A program made the translations under genes and the position numbers. Below are positions 10,250-17,840 of a stretch of DNA of 64,000 nt, piece by piece. The notes under the pieces are model-generated. The model searched no databases. It was given only the letters and a program-made list of their open reading frames with translations, and was not told where the DNA came from. Source of the stretch: UBA4416 sp964541155 (GTDB lineage: Bacteria; Bacteroidota; Bacteroidia; B-17B0; Aurantibacillaceae); the NCBI GenBank assembly GCA_964541155.1, contig CAZIPC010000005.1:124001-188000 (forward strand). The letters are read 5' to 3'. Positions within the stretch are counted from its first letter, which is position 1, and every line of letters starts with the position of its first letter.

Positions 10250-10300
10250 AATATAACGTGTAAACGAATTTAATCAATAAAAATTAGTGATGTATATTAT

Positions 10301-11077
10301 TTATGATTTTAAAGTAATTTGATCATAAACACTGTCCCATAAGTTAATTCTCATTTTTAAAGATTCAATGGTAGCATCTTCAACTTCTTGCCATTTTGCT
10401 AGATTTGTTCCGCATAAGTTAGAAGTCATTTTTAAGGCTAAGTGACTATGATGATCTCCATCTACTTCAATATGACGATCTAGATAATATTTGAAAATCG
10501 AAATATTATCAGGAAAATTTTTATGAATGTCATTTATTATCGACATAAACATTCCTGGTATTAAATCTTCTCTGCCAAATGTAAAAATAGCAGATTGTAA
10601 GTAGTCTTTATTGCTATTAATGGTTTTAAAAGTGAAATTTACAAATTGTTTAGCTTTTTCAGGTGTTTTAGCGGCATTAAAAGCTTCGTTTAAATTTTTA
10701 GTTTGTTTTAATGTAGTTATAAATGTCTGTATCTCAGATAAATTTGCGCCACATTGATTCATAGCATCTATATACAATTCAAAATGACTTTTTCTATTTC
10801 CGTTTAAATCAATATCACACTCTTCACCAACTACAATTTCATTAATCAAAAATCTGGTTTCAGGGTCTCCAATTGGAAACCATGGAGTAGAGGTACATGT
10901 TAAATTATTTTGTAATGATTTTAATAGAGACATAAAATCCCAAACAGCATATATATGATGTTGCATAAAGATTTTTAAGTCATCAATATTTTTAATTACA
11001 GAATAAACCTTGTGATTCATAATCTCTAACCTTAAAGGTTCGATAGTTTTTTTTAGTTTTTCGATTTGTAAATCCAT
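10301..11077 (-). CDS. DUF3050 family protein (haem-oxygenase-like helical fold)
   Basis: A 258-aa soluble, mainly helical protein matching the DUF3050 family. Family features visible are the N-terminal helix with HHIYAVWDFMSLLKSLQ, the segment TPWFPIGDPETRFLINEIV with an EE pair, and a late His/Asp-rich HIEVDGDHHSHLAL. These acidic and histidine residues resemble the ligands of haem-oxygenase-like di-iron or TenA-like helical bundles. No activity is established to my knowledge, so function is left open. It is 10 nt downstream of rlmI on the same strand and probably co-transcribed. Confidence 0.75.
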   Translation of the reverse strand: MDLQIEKLKKTIEPLRLEIMNHKVYSVIKNIDDLKIFMQHHIYAVWDFMSLLKSLQNNLTCTSTPWFPIGDPETRFLINEIVVGEECDIDLNGNRKSHFELYIDAMNQCGANLSEIQTFITTLKQTKNLNEAFNAAKTPEKAKQFVNFTFKTINSNKDYLQSAIFTFGREDLIPGMFMSIINDIHKNFPDNISIFKYYLDRHIEVDGDHHSHLALKMTSNLCGTNLAKWQEVEDATIESLKMRINLWDSVYDQITLKS

Positions 11078-11087
11078 TCTTAATAAA

Positions 11088-12272
11088 TTATTCTACGTAA
11101 AATGCTAAACCTTTTAAATATTCTCCTTCAGGAAAATTGGGAGTGATGATGTGATCTGATGGTTGTGATAGTGTATGAAGTAATTTCATGTTTCTTTTTG
11201 ATTCTATTGCAGCAGCAGTCACTGTGTTATAAAATAATTTTTTATCAATTACTCCAGAGCATGAAAATGTAAATAAAATGCCTCCTTTTTTTATATTCTG
11301 TAAAGCCATTTGATTTAATCTTTTGTATCCAATAACTGCATTATGAGAGACATCTCTACTTTTTGCAAAAGCTGGAGGATCAAGAATAATAATGTCATAA
11401 TTTTTTCCATGATCTTTTAAATAATCAAATGTATCTACTGCAAACCCTTGATGGTTGGTAGCATTATTTAAGATGGCGTTTTTATTGCAAAGTTCAATAG
11501 CTTTACTACTTGAGTCAACTGAATGAATTATTTCGCAATTATTTTTTGCTGCATACATCGAAAAACCGCCAGTATATGAAAATGTATTTAATACACGTTT
11601 TCCTTTGCTGTAATTACCTAATAATGCTCTGTTTTCTCTTTGATCAATAAAAAATCCAGTTTTTTGACCATTAATAAAATCAATATAAAATTTTACGCCA
11701 TTTTCAACTACAACTAAGTCATCATCACACTTACCAAATAAAAATTCATTTTTCAATCCAGTTGAGTATGTATTAGGGAGTGTTTCTGAACTTTTATCAT
11801 ATACACTTTTTAAATTGCTAGCATATATGTTTTTTAGGGCTTCAGTAATATCTTCTCGGCATTTATGCATTCCAATGCTATGTGCTTGAAATACAATATG
11901 ACCATTATAAAAATCAAGAATTAACCCAGGGCAGCCATCACCTTCACCAAATATTAAACGATAGACATTAGTATGAGGATTATTAGATAGATTTAAAAAC
12001 TGACGATATAAATATGCTTTTTCTATTTTTTTTATCCAAAAATTAATATCAATCTGCTGTTTACTAAAAGATATAATACGCCCTGTAATGCTGCCTTTTT
12101 GGTATTGAGCCATCCCTAAAAATTGTTGTTTAGCGGAGTATACTTCAACAATATCGCCATCAGAAATGCCAGAATCTTGGGTTTTTATTGCTCCCGAAAA
12201 AATCCAGGGATGAAAACGAAGTACAGGCAATTCTTTGCCGTTGTGTAAGGTTAATTTGGGATAATTTATCAT
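11088..12272 (-). CDS. rlmI: 23S rRNA (cytosine) methyltransferase, RlmI type
   Basis: A 394-aa SAM-dependent rRNA m5C methyltransferase of the RlmI/RlmK class. An N-terminal PUA domain (residues ~1-75, with HPWIFSGAI) precedes an EEHEE-like linker and a Rossmann methyltransferase domain with FINGQKTGFFIDQRENR, the SAM-binding VLNTFSYTGGFS and the catalytic-loop DPPAFAK. A Cys in TFSCSG fits the nucleophile region. The start is set by a -7 promoter element that ends 4 nt before the ATG, so transcription probably begins at or near the start codon. It heads a two-gene unit with the DUF3050 gene. Confidence 0.92.
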   Translation of the reverse strand: MINYPKLTLHNGKELPVLRFHPWIFSGAIKTQDSGISDGDIVEVYSAKQQFLGMAQYQKGSITGRIISFSKQQIDINFWIKKIEKAYLYRQFLNLSNNPHTNVYRLIFGEGDGCPGLILDFYNGHIVFQAHSIGMHKCREDITEALKNIYASNLKSVYDKSSETLPNTYSTGLKNEFLFGKCDDDLVVVENGVKFYIDFINGQKTGFFIDQRENRALLGNYSKGKRVLNTFSYTGGFSMYAAKNNCEIIHSVDSSSKAIELCNKNAILNNATNHQGFAVDTFDYLKDHGKNYDIIILDPPAFAKSRDVSHNAVIGYKRLNQMALQNIKKGGILFTFSCSGVIDKKLFYNTVTAAAIESKRNMKLLHTLSQPSDHIITPNFPEGEYLKGLAFYVE

Positions 12273-12276
12273 ATTA

Positions 12277-12284
12277 CAAATGTA
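12277..12284 (-). promoter_or_regulatory. -7 promoter element of rlmI (TACATTTG)
   Basis: The minus strand reads TACATTTG, a perfect match to the Bacteroidota -7 consensus TAnnTTTG. It ends 4 nt before the rlmI ATG at 12272. No clear -33 TTG lies at the expected distance, so the call rests on the -7 box alone. Confidence 0.5.
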
Positions 12285-12329
12285 TTGTATTATTGAGTGT
12301 TTTTAAGAAAATAGCGTAAATATTTTAAC

Positions 12330-12337
12330 TAAATTTG
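12330..12337 (+). promoter_or_regulatory. -7 promoter element of gldC (TAAATTTG)
   Basis: TAAATTTG matches TAnnTTTG and lies 23 nt before the gldC ATG. The -33 region shows no good TTG. The promoter is divergent from the rlmI promoter about 50 nt away. Confidence 0.5.
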
Positions 12338-12360
12338 ATTTTTTATAACAATATATCATT

Positions 12361-12690
12361 ATGACTACTTCAGAAATAAAATTAAAAATTACAGTTGACG
12401 AAAATCAATTACCACATAAGATAGAATGGGAGGCACCAGATGCTAACGAAGGTAGTATCTGTAAAAGTATGATGCTTGCGCTATGGGATGAAAAAGAAAA
12501 TAACACTATGCGTATTGATTTATGGACTAAAGACATGAGTGTGGATGAAATGAAAAAGTTTTTTCATCAAAACATCACTACTCTTACAGATACCTATTTA
12601 CGTGCAACTAACGACGAAAATACGGTAAAAGAAGTGCGTGAGTTTATGAGTGATTTAGGAAAAAGAATGGGAGTTTTAGCTGCTAATTAA
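12361..12690 (+). CDS. gldC: Gliding motility protein GldC
   Basis: A 109-aa small cytosolic protein. It begins MTTSEIKLKITVDENQLP and carries the family features PHKIEWEAPDA, MMLALWDEKENNTMRIDLWTKDM and a helical C-terminus with RKRMG-like GKRMGVLAAN. GldC is known from Flavobacterium gliding genetics and is widespread in Bacteroidota, including non-gliders. Its molecular role is undefined. Length is normal (~110 aa). It stands alone between divergent rlmI and a convergent operon, with no gldB beside it. Confidence 0.9.
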   Translation: MTTSEIKLKITVDENQLPHKIEWEAPDANEGSICKSMMLALWDEKENNTMRIDLWTKDMSVDEMKKFFHQNITTLTDTYLRATNDENTVKEVREFMSDLGKRMGVLAAN

Positions 12691-12716
12691 TTTTTAATAA
12701 TATTAATTTTAAAATA

Positions 12717-12758
12717 GCGTAAGAAATAGTATTAGTTAACTAATACTATTTCTTACGC
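12717..12758. terminator. 42-bp perfect palindrome between convergent genes
   Basis: GCGTAAGAAATAGTATTAGTT is followed directly by its exact reverse complement, with the centre at GTTAAC. The palindrome includes the stop codon and last six codons of the minus-strand DUF6952-like gene (stop at 12736). It lacks a long T tract but lies exactly between convergent gldC and the thioredoxin operon, so a bidirectional terminator is the simplest reading. Confidence 0.65.
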
Positions 12759-12978
12759 GTTGACTAAAATCGCGTAAAGCTTGAGAAAATGAAGTTGCAT
12801 GATGTTCCATTTTTTCTTTAATATAAATAGATGCTAATACATGTGTTAAGCATTCTCCTTCATCTTTGCCTTCAATATGTATTAATGGTTTTTGTTCTTC
12901 CATTAAAGCGTTTTCTGCTTCTTGTAATTGAGCTAATGTGTAGGTTTCTACTAACTGTTTAATTACTGGTATTTGCAT
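12736..12978 (-). CDS. Small conserved protein, DUF6952-like
   Basis: An 80-aa acidic, helical cytosolic protein starting MQIPVIKQLVETY, a beginning typical of the DUF6952 family that accompanies a thioredoxin gene in many Bacteroidota. A central EGECLTHVLASIYIKEKM and a C-terminal FSQRVRNSIS are visible. It lies 2 nt downstream of the thioredoxin-like gene, so translation is likely coupled. Function is unknown. The last codons are embedded in a 42-bp palindrome. The family name comes from recall of the pattern and is moderately certain. Confidence 0.65.
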   Translation of the reverse strand: MQIPVIKQLVETYTLAQLQEAENALMEEQKPLIHIEGKDEGECLTHVLASIYIKEKMEHHATSFSQALRDFSQRVRNSIS

Positions 12979-12980
12979 AA

Positions 12981-13298
12981 TTAGTTTTTTAAATCATCAA
13001 TCATTTTTTGTAAATATTCTTCTTTGCTTGTAGCAGCACCTTCTAATAAAACGCCATTTTTAAAACTGGCTAAATAAGGTAAATTATCTACTCCCCCTAT
13101 TTTACGGGAAACTTCATTTTCTTCAGCATTTATTTCTAAAAACAAAATGCTAGAATTATTTTCATCATTTGAGTGACGTTTATATTTTGGTGCAAATAGT
13201 TTACATGACCCACACCAATCTGCATAATATTTTACAATCACTAAATTGTTTTGTTTTAACAATGTTTCAAAATCGTTATCTGTGCTTGTTTGTACCAT
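12981..13298 (-). CDS. Thioredoxin family protein (WCGSC)
   Basis: A 105-aa cytosolic thioredoxin-fold protein. The active site YADWCGSCKLFAP lies near residue 30 and the cis-Pro region is DNLPYLASFKNG. The CGSC dipeptide differs from the CGPC of classical thioredoxin, so its redox potential may differ. No signal peptide is present. It is followed 2 nt later by the DUF6952-like gene, a pairing conserved in Bacteroidota, and the two probably act together in thiol redox control. The preceding gene (13329-13799) is on the same strand 30 nt upstream. Confidence 0.88.
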   Translation of the reverse strand: MVQTSTDNDFETLLKQNNLVIVKYYADWCGSCKLFAPKYKRHSNDENNSSILFLEINAEENEVSRKIGGVDNLPYLASFKNGVLLEGAATSKEEYLQKMIDDLKN

Positions 13299-13328
13299 AT
13301 TTTGTGTTTTTATAAATTATTGTTTAGT

Positions 13329-13799
13329 TTATTGTGGAAGGTGTTTATTAATAATACAAGGAAATTGCTGTGGACACTTTGGTAACTTAATATTATCCAC
13401 TATAGTTATGTTTTTTTTAGAAACAGTGATCTTTAAATCTTCTTTTTCCCACTCTTCTTTTAAGCAATCTAAATTTAAATTTTCGGCTTCTTGATTGTAA
13501 GGGATTTTGTTGTAGTATTTCCAGGGTTCGTATAATTTATAAGTATCATATTTCCATAGTTTTTTTAAAAAGCCATTTTTATCTGTAATGATAGTATCAA
13601 TTACATAGTGGCTTGATATTACTATTAGTTTTTTGTTTGCATATGCTACGGCATTATTTGATGAGTTTTTTAGATCATGATTGGGCTTTGCTCCTCCACA
13701 ATATGGCATATATTGTACTAATTTTATATTCACTTTTTTTGATTGAGAAAAAGCAAAAAAACTTATAATGGTGAATAATTGTAATAGAAATAGTTTCAT
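13329..13799 (-). CDS. Exported protein of unknown function
   Basis: A 156-aa protein that I do not recognise. It starts with a Sec signal peptide (MKLFLLQLFTIISFFAFSQS), then KKVNIKLVQYMPYCGGAKPN. Cysteines include one in MPYCGG, one in NLDCLKEE and a Cys pair region near the C-terminus (KCPQQFPC). The CGGA start and short beta-rich sequence resemble carboxypeptidase-regulatory-like or transthyretin-like periplasmic proteins, but this is only an impression. It lies between the SDR and thioredoxin genes on the same strand with short gaps (3 and 30 nt), so it is probably co-transcribed. Confidence 0.7.
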   Translation of the reverse strand: MKLFLLQLFTIISFFAFSQSKKVNIKLVQYMPYCGGAKPNHDLKNSSNNAVAYANKKLIVISSHYVIDTIITDKNGFLKKLWKYDTYKLYEPWKYYNKIPYNQEAENLNLDCLKEEWEKEDLKITVSKKNITIVDNIKLPKCPQQFPCIINKHLPQ

Positions 13800-13802
13800 A
13801 GT

Positions 13803-14486
13803 TTAAGGAGTAGAGGATGATACTGGAAGTATTTTGCCGTTATAATATAAATGCCCTTTAACAGAAAATTCAAAAATATACTCAGCCATTTGCAATGGGG
13901 ATAAGGGTGCTTTATAACCAGGAAAAGCTTCAGCTAACATTTCTGTTTGAACTGCACCAATAGCAAGGCAATTAACAGAAATGTTTTTTTCTTTTAACTC
14001 CTCAGCTAAGCATTCGGTTAACCCTGCAATAGCAGCTTTTGATGAACTATAAGCAGATAAACCAGAAAACTTCGAACTTCCTTGAAACCCACCCATACTA
14101 CTAATGTTGACAATATGTGATTTAGTATTTTTGCCTAAGTAGCCAATTAATTTTTGAATTAAATAATAAGGTGCAAATACATTTGTTTTGTATGTATTTT
14201 CTAATTCATCGTACGAAATAGTCTCAAAAGGCTTGTTAACTAATGTTCCAGCATTGTTTATGATACAATCTATTTCTATGGTTTCTTTTTTTATAAATTC
14301 AATAGCGTAATCTAAACTTGTTTGAGAACTTAAGTCTGTAGAAATATATTTTAGATTGCTGTTTTGCAATTTTTTTAAAGGCTCTATATTTCTGGTAAGA
14401 CAAAATACGGTGTGATTTGCATTTAAAAATTGTTTCACCAATTCAAATCCAATTCCTCTGCTTCCTCCTGTAATAATAACATTCAT
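13803..14486 (-). CDS. Short-chain dehydrogenase/reductase (SDR)
   Basis: A 227-aa classical SDR oxidoreductase. The N-terminal cofactor motif is TGGSRGIG, followed by the INNAG motif near residue 77 and the catalytic Ser-Tyr-Lys with YSSSK near residue 146. The sequence ends with a short, lid-poor C-terminus. Residues after beta-2 favour NADP(H), though this is weak. It lies 9 nt downstream of mqnC and 3 nt upstream of the exported-protein gene, so it is part of the same minus-strand unit. The substrate is unknown; a role in menaquinone synthesis is not supported by anything beyond proximity. Confidence 0.88.
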   Translation of the reverse strand: MNVIITGGSRGIGFELVKQFLNANHTVFCLTRNIEPLKKLQNSNLKYISTDLSSQTSLDYAIEFIKKETIEIDCIINNAGTLVNKPFETISYDELENTYKTNVFAPYYLIQKLIGYLGKNTKSHIVNISSMGGFQGSSKFSGLSAYSSSKAAIAGLTECLAEELKEKNISVNCLAIGAVQTEMLAEAFPGYKAPLSPLQMAEYIFEFSVKGHLYYNGKILPVSSSTP

Positions 14487-14495
14487 AATTTACTA

Positions 14496-15623
14496 TTAAT
14501 AATTTACAACTTGTTCAACAATTTCTTTTGGCAATTCTCTTTCTCCATATTGTTGATTCCTTAATTGTGGTTCAAAACCAGCTTCTTTTATGGCATCTTG
14601 AATTGTTTTATAAGTAAAACGATGCGGGGCGCCAGCTGCACTAACAACATTTTCTTCAATCATAATACTTCCAAAATCATTAGCCCCGCCGTGTAAACAA
14701 ATTTGCGCTGTTTGTTTACCTACCGTTAACCACGAAGCTTGAATGTTTTCGATGTTTGGCAACATAATTCTGCTTAAGGCAACCATTCTAATATATTCAT
14801 CAGCAGTTACATTATTTTTTATTCCCTTTACACGTTTTAATAAAGTGCCATCATCTTGAAATGGCCAAGCTATAAAAGCTAAAAAACCCTTTGCTGTTGT
14901 TGGTTTTTCAGATTGAACTTCACGTATCCATACTAAATGTTCAAATCGTTCATAAATAGTTTCTATATGCCCAAACATCATGGTTGCTGATGTTGTAATA
15001 TCCAATTGATGGCATGCTCTCATAACATCTAACCACTCACGCCCTGTACATTTGCCTTTAGATATTAAACGACGTACTCGATCATTTAATATTTCGGCAC
15101 CAGCGCCAGGCAAACTATCTAATCCTGCATTTTTTAAGGCAATTAATACTTCTGTATGACTTAATTTTTCGAGTTTAGCAATATGTGCAATTTCTGGTGG
15201 ACCTAACGAATGTAATTTAATAGTTGGGTAAAGCGATTTTAATTCTTTAAATAAATTCACATAGAATTCTAATCCTAAATCGGGGTGATGTCCTCCTTGT
15301 AATAATAATTGGTCTCCACCGTATTTTATAGTTTCTTCAATTTTTACTTTATATGTATTAATATCTGTTATGTAGGCTTCTGCATGTCCAGGGATTCTAT
15401 AAAAATTACAAAATTTACAGTTAGCAATACAAACATTTGTTGTATTTAAGTTTCTATCAATTTGCCAAGTAACTTTATTTGAATTAAATTTTTTAATGTT
15501 CCTAATTTCATTAGCAACAAACATGAGCTCTGAGGTTGCTGCATTTTCATATAAAAACATACCTTCTTCAATAGATAAAAAATCTAAATTTAGAGCACGT
15601 TTTAAGAGTGATTGAGTATCCAT
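14496..15623 (-). CDS. mqnC: Cyclic dehypoxanthinyl futalosine synthase (radical SAM)
   Basis: A 375-aa radical SAM enzyme of the futalosine menaquinone pathway. It cyclises dehypoxanthine futalosine. The [4Fe-4S] motif is CIANCKFCNFYR (CxxxCxxC) near residue 60. LLQGGHHPDLGLEFY and LPGAGAEIL follow, both characteristic of MqnC. MqnE and CofH share the fold, but FCNFYR and GGHHPDLGLE point to MqnC. An upstream TTG at 15644 is in frame, but a -7 promoter element overlaps it, so the ATG at 15623 is used. No other mqn gene is in the window. Confidence 0.9.
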   Translation of the reverse strand: MDTQSLLKRALNLDFLSIEEGMFLYENAATSELMFVANEIRNIKKFNSNKVTWQIDRNLNTTNVCIANCKFCNFYRIPGHAEAYITDINTYKVKIEETIKYGGDQLLLQGGHHPDLGLEFYVNLFKELKSLYPTIKLHSLGPPEIAHIAKLEKLSHTEVLIALKNAGLDSLPGAGAEILNDRVRRLISKGKCTGREWLDVMRACHQLDITTSATMMFGHIETIYERFEHLVWIREVQSEKPTTAKGFLAFIAWPFQDDGTLLKRVKGIKNNVTADEYIRMVALSRIMLPNIENIQASWLTVGKQTAQICLHGGANDFGSIMIEENVVSAAGAPHRFTYKTIQDAIKEAGFEPQLRNQQYGERELPKEIVEQVVNY

Positions 15624-15641
15624 GTTATTATTTTTACCTAA

Positions 15642-15670
15642 CAAAAGTACATTATAAATGTAGAAACAAA
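15642..15670 (-). promoter_or_regulatory. Promoter of mqnC
   Basis: On the minus strand TTTG (15670-15667), a 17-nt spacer and TACTTTTG (15649-15642) match the -33/-7 architecture of Bacteroidota. The -7 box ends 18 nt before the ATG at 15623 and rules out the upstream TTG as a start. Confidence 0.65.
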
Positions 15671-15698
15671 AAGCCCTTTTAAATGTTTAAAAGGGCTT
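15671..15698 (-). terminator. Terminator after the arginase-fold gene
   Basis: A 13-bp perfect stem (AAGCCCTTTTAAA / TTTAAAAGGGCTT) with a 2-nt loop is followed on the minus strand by a T-rich run. It sits 19 nt after the stop of the 15717-16883 gene and directly abuts the mqnC promoter. Confidence 0.85.
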
Positions 15699-15716
15699 GG
15701 TATTATATATTATAAA

Positions 15717-16883
15717 TTAAGCTAATTTTTGATAGGTTTGCCACCATCTATCTGGCATTTCATTATTTACGGCAAGTTCGTAGTCTTTATAGGAGCATGG
15801 TAATAGTGTGTGACGTTCAAATTTTAATCCTTTATTTGGTGGGTAAGGTATTTCCATCCACCAGCGATCACTTTTTTTGCTTTTAAAAAAATTAATTTCA
15901 TGTTTTCCATCTTCTAACACAACATGAAATTTTACATAATCAGAATTGTTACGAGAAGGAAAATCATTTTTGCGATTGTAAAATCCATCCATGAAACACC
16001 AAATCATTTGTGCAGCTAAATTTGAGGTCTTATCTTGCGTATCATATTCAGGATTTATTTCATAAATACCAAGAGATGATAATTTATCATTCATGCCTGC
16101 GTAACGCATCATTTGACAGGCTTCTTCCGAATAAAATCCGTTTGGTGAGGCATTTACATGTGCTGGAGCGTCACTGTGTTTGATAGAGGAAATATCAAAA
16201 CTCAGCATATCAGCATGTCTAATAACAGGTTCAGATTCTTCTATAGCATCGCGTACTTGTCCCAATCTATATGTATCAAAATACAATTTATTCATCATAT
16301 TTAAACTAGTTTGATCTACTAAATAGGTTTGGTATCCTATGTTACTAAAATTAAATAAGTAATTAGGTTGATGTAAAATAATTTTTCCTAAATAAGCTGT
16401 ATTTGTTGTGTCTTCTTCTGGGTTACCTAAATCAAATTTTGAGTCGATTGAAACAATATTGATAGTTTGCTCTAAATTTTCGTAACCTAAAAATTGTGCA
16501 TAGGTTAAATCTTGGCTTCCGCCAATAATTATTGGAATAATATTATTTCGTATTAAATAATCAATAGTTGTTTTTAATGCATAGTATGTATCTTCAACGT
16601 TATGCCCAGCTTCAATATTACCTAAATCTGCAATTTGTGGCCTAAAGCTTCCTGAATATAAGGTGTAAAAAAAATCTCTTACTTTGTTTGGAGCTGTTGA
16701 GCAGCCCTTATTTGTCTTAGCCCTTCTATCCTCACAAACGCCAATAATGGCCATATCAATATTGTTTAATTCCGGAAAATCAGAAGTTGTAGTATATGCA
16801 AAAACAGATTTCCCTAGTTGGCTCTCTAAAAAAGCATCTGCTTGTAAATCAATTGGGGTAAAAAAATGTTGAATATCGCTCAT
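15717..16883 (-). CDS. Arginase/formimidoylglutamase-fold protein with altered metal site
   Basis: A 388-aa protein with the ureohydrolase (arginase) fold, of the type usually labelled formimidoylglutamase in Bacteroidota. The three metal-ligand motifs are recognisable but altered. GGxH reads IIGGSQDLTYA (His to Gln), DAHxD reads SIDSKFDLG (His to Lys), and SFDxDxxDP reads SFDISSIKHSDAP (second Asp to Ser). At least three of the usual Mn ligands are therefore missing, so canonical binuclear-Mn hydrolysis is doubtful. A C-terminal extension of about 90 residues is rich in Trp. There are no histidine-degradation neighbours. It ends at its own terminator. The true function is unknown. Confidence 0.82.
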   Translation of the reverse strand: MSDIQHFFTPIDLQADAFLESQLGKSVFAYTTTSDFPELNNIDMAIIGVCEDRRAKTNKGCSTAPNKVRDFFYTLYSGSFRPQIADLGNIEAGHNVEDTYYALKTTIDYLIRNNIIPIIIGGSQDLTYAQFLGYENLEQTINIVSIDSKFDLGNPEEDTTNTAYLGKIILHQPNYLFNFSNIGYQTYLVDQTSLNMMNKLYFDTYRLGQVRDAIEESEPVIRHADMLSFDISSIKHSDAPAHVNASPNGFYSEEACQMMRYAGMNDKLSSLGIYEINPEYDTQDKTSNLAAQMIWCFMDGFYNRKNDFPSRNNSDYVKFHVVLEDGKHEINFFKSKKSDRWWMEIPYPPNKGLKFERHTLLPCSYKDYELAVNNEMPDRWWQTYQKLA

Positions 16884-17017
16884 TATAATTTTATATACTG
16901 GTTAAGTAGACAGATTAAATTTATTTATAATGATTTAGAGAGTTTAATGTTTAAATCAAACTTATTAACGATTGTAGGTTAGTAGTTTAAAAATACTGGT
17001 AAAATGAGATTTATATT

Positions 17018-17482
17018 TTACTTTTTTGCTTTTAAGATGTTAGTTTCATAAATCTTTATCCATGTATCAACGGTTATTTTTTGTACTAACTCCCCTATTA
17101 AATCAAAGGGTATTTGATCTGGTTTTTTAAAGCGAATACATCCTTTTCCCATATCTAATTTAGTTTTACTGTGTTTTGGATATTCATTAGTAAACCACTC
17201 TACTAATTTTTGATCGGCATAAATACCCAGGTGATGTAAGGCTATAAAATTTTTTTGAGAGGCAATTGTTATAAATGGCAAAGGTAATTTAGGATTACAG
17301 TGATATCCAGCTGGAAATATTGTGTGAGGTACTACATATCCAATCATACCATAGTTTATACATTCTTCAAATCCTTTCGGAATATTTTTTAAAATAGTGT
17401 CTCTTAGTTTTAAAAAATAGGGAGCTCTTTCTTCTGGAAGTTCTTTGATATAATCTTTAACTGTAGTTGCTTTTGATGACAT
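17018..17482 (-). CDS. DUF1801 family protein (YdhG-like)
   Basis: A 154-aa soluble protein of the DUF1801/YdhG fold. Typical elements are the N-terminal TVKDYIKELPEERAPYFLKLRDTI, then EECINYGMIGYVVP, and a C-terminal KLDMGKGCIRFKKPDQIPFDLIGELV. Members are small iron-chaperone-like or DNA-associated proteins with no firmly settled role. Length is within family range. It is monocistronic, with no partner genes, and is followed by the arginase-fold gene only after about 130 nt. Confidence 0.85.
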   Translation of the reverse strand: MSSKATTVKDYIKELPEERAPYFLKLRDTILKNIPKGFEECINYGMIGYVVPHTIFPAGYHCNPKLPLPFITIASQKNFIALHHLGIYADQKLVEWFTNEYPKHSKTKLDMGKGCIRFKKPDQIPFDLIGELVQKITVDTWIKIYETNILKAKK

Positions 17483-17608
17483 TTTTTTGGATATTTTTTA
17501 TTATAAATATATGATTTTAAATATTTATAACGAATCCTTAATTCAGTATTATTTTTTTACAAAATTAAAATGATAATGTTGAGGATGATACATTGTTTTA
17601 GTAAACAA

Positions 17609-17634
17609 AAACCACCTGATTTTACAGGTGGTTT
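17609..17634 (-). terminator. Terminator downstream of tRNA-Arg
   Basis: A 10-bp stem (AAACCACCTG / CAGGTGGTTT) has a 6-nt loop and, on the minus strand, a following T run. It lies 14 nt beyond the 3' end of the tRNA gene and ends its transcript. Confidence 0.85.
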
Positions 17635-17647
17635 AGCTATTTACTCG

Positions 17648-17721
17648 TGATCCCGATTGGATTCGAACCAATGGCCCACAGCTTAGAAGGCTGTTGCTCT
17701 ATCCAGCTGAGCTACGGGACC
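17648..17721 (-). tRNA. tRNA-Arg (anticodon TCT)
   Basis: A 74-nt cloverleaf reads from GGTCCCGTAGCTCAG on the minus strand. The acceptor stem is GGTCCCG/CGGGATC with one G-U pair. The D arm has AGCTGGATAGAGC, the anticodon stem is ACAGC/GCTGT with loop CTTCTAA, giving anticodon TCT, and the T arm contains GGTTCGAATCC. The discriminator base is A and CCA is not encoded. It reads AGA codons, common in this AT-rich genome. Confidence 0.96.
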
Positions 17722-17840
17722 AGTTTTTAAGTAAACTTAAAATTGGAATGCGAATTTAATACTTTTTTCTCAACTTCAACAGTCTTTTTTAAATACTTTA
17801 ATTATTACAATATTTTGTTATTTTTAACGCTTTATAGCTT

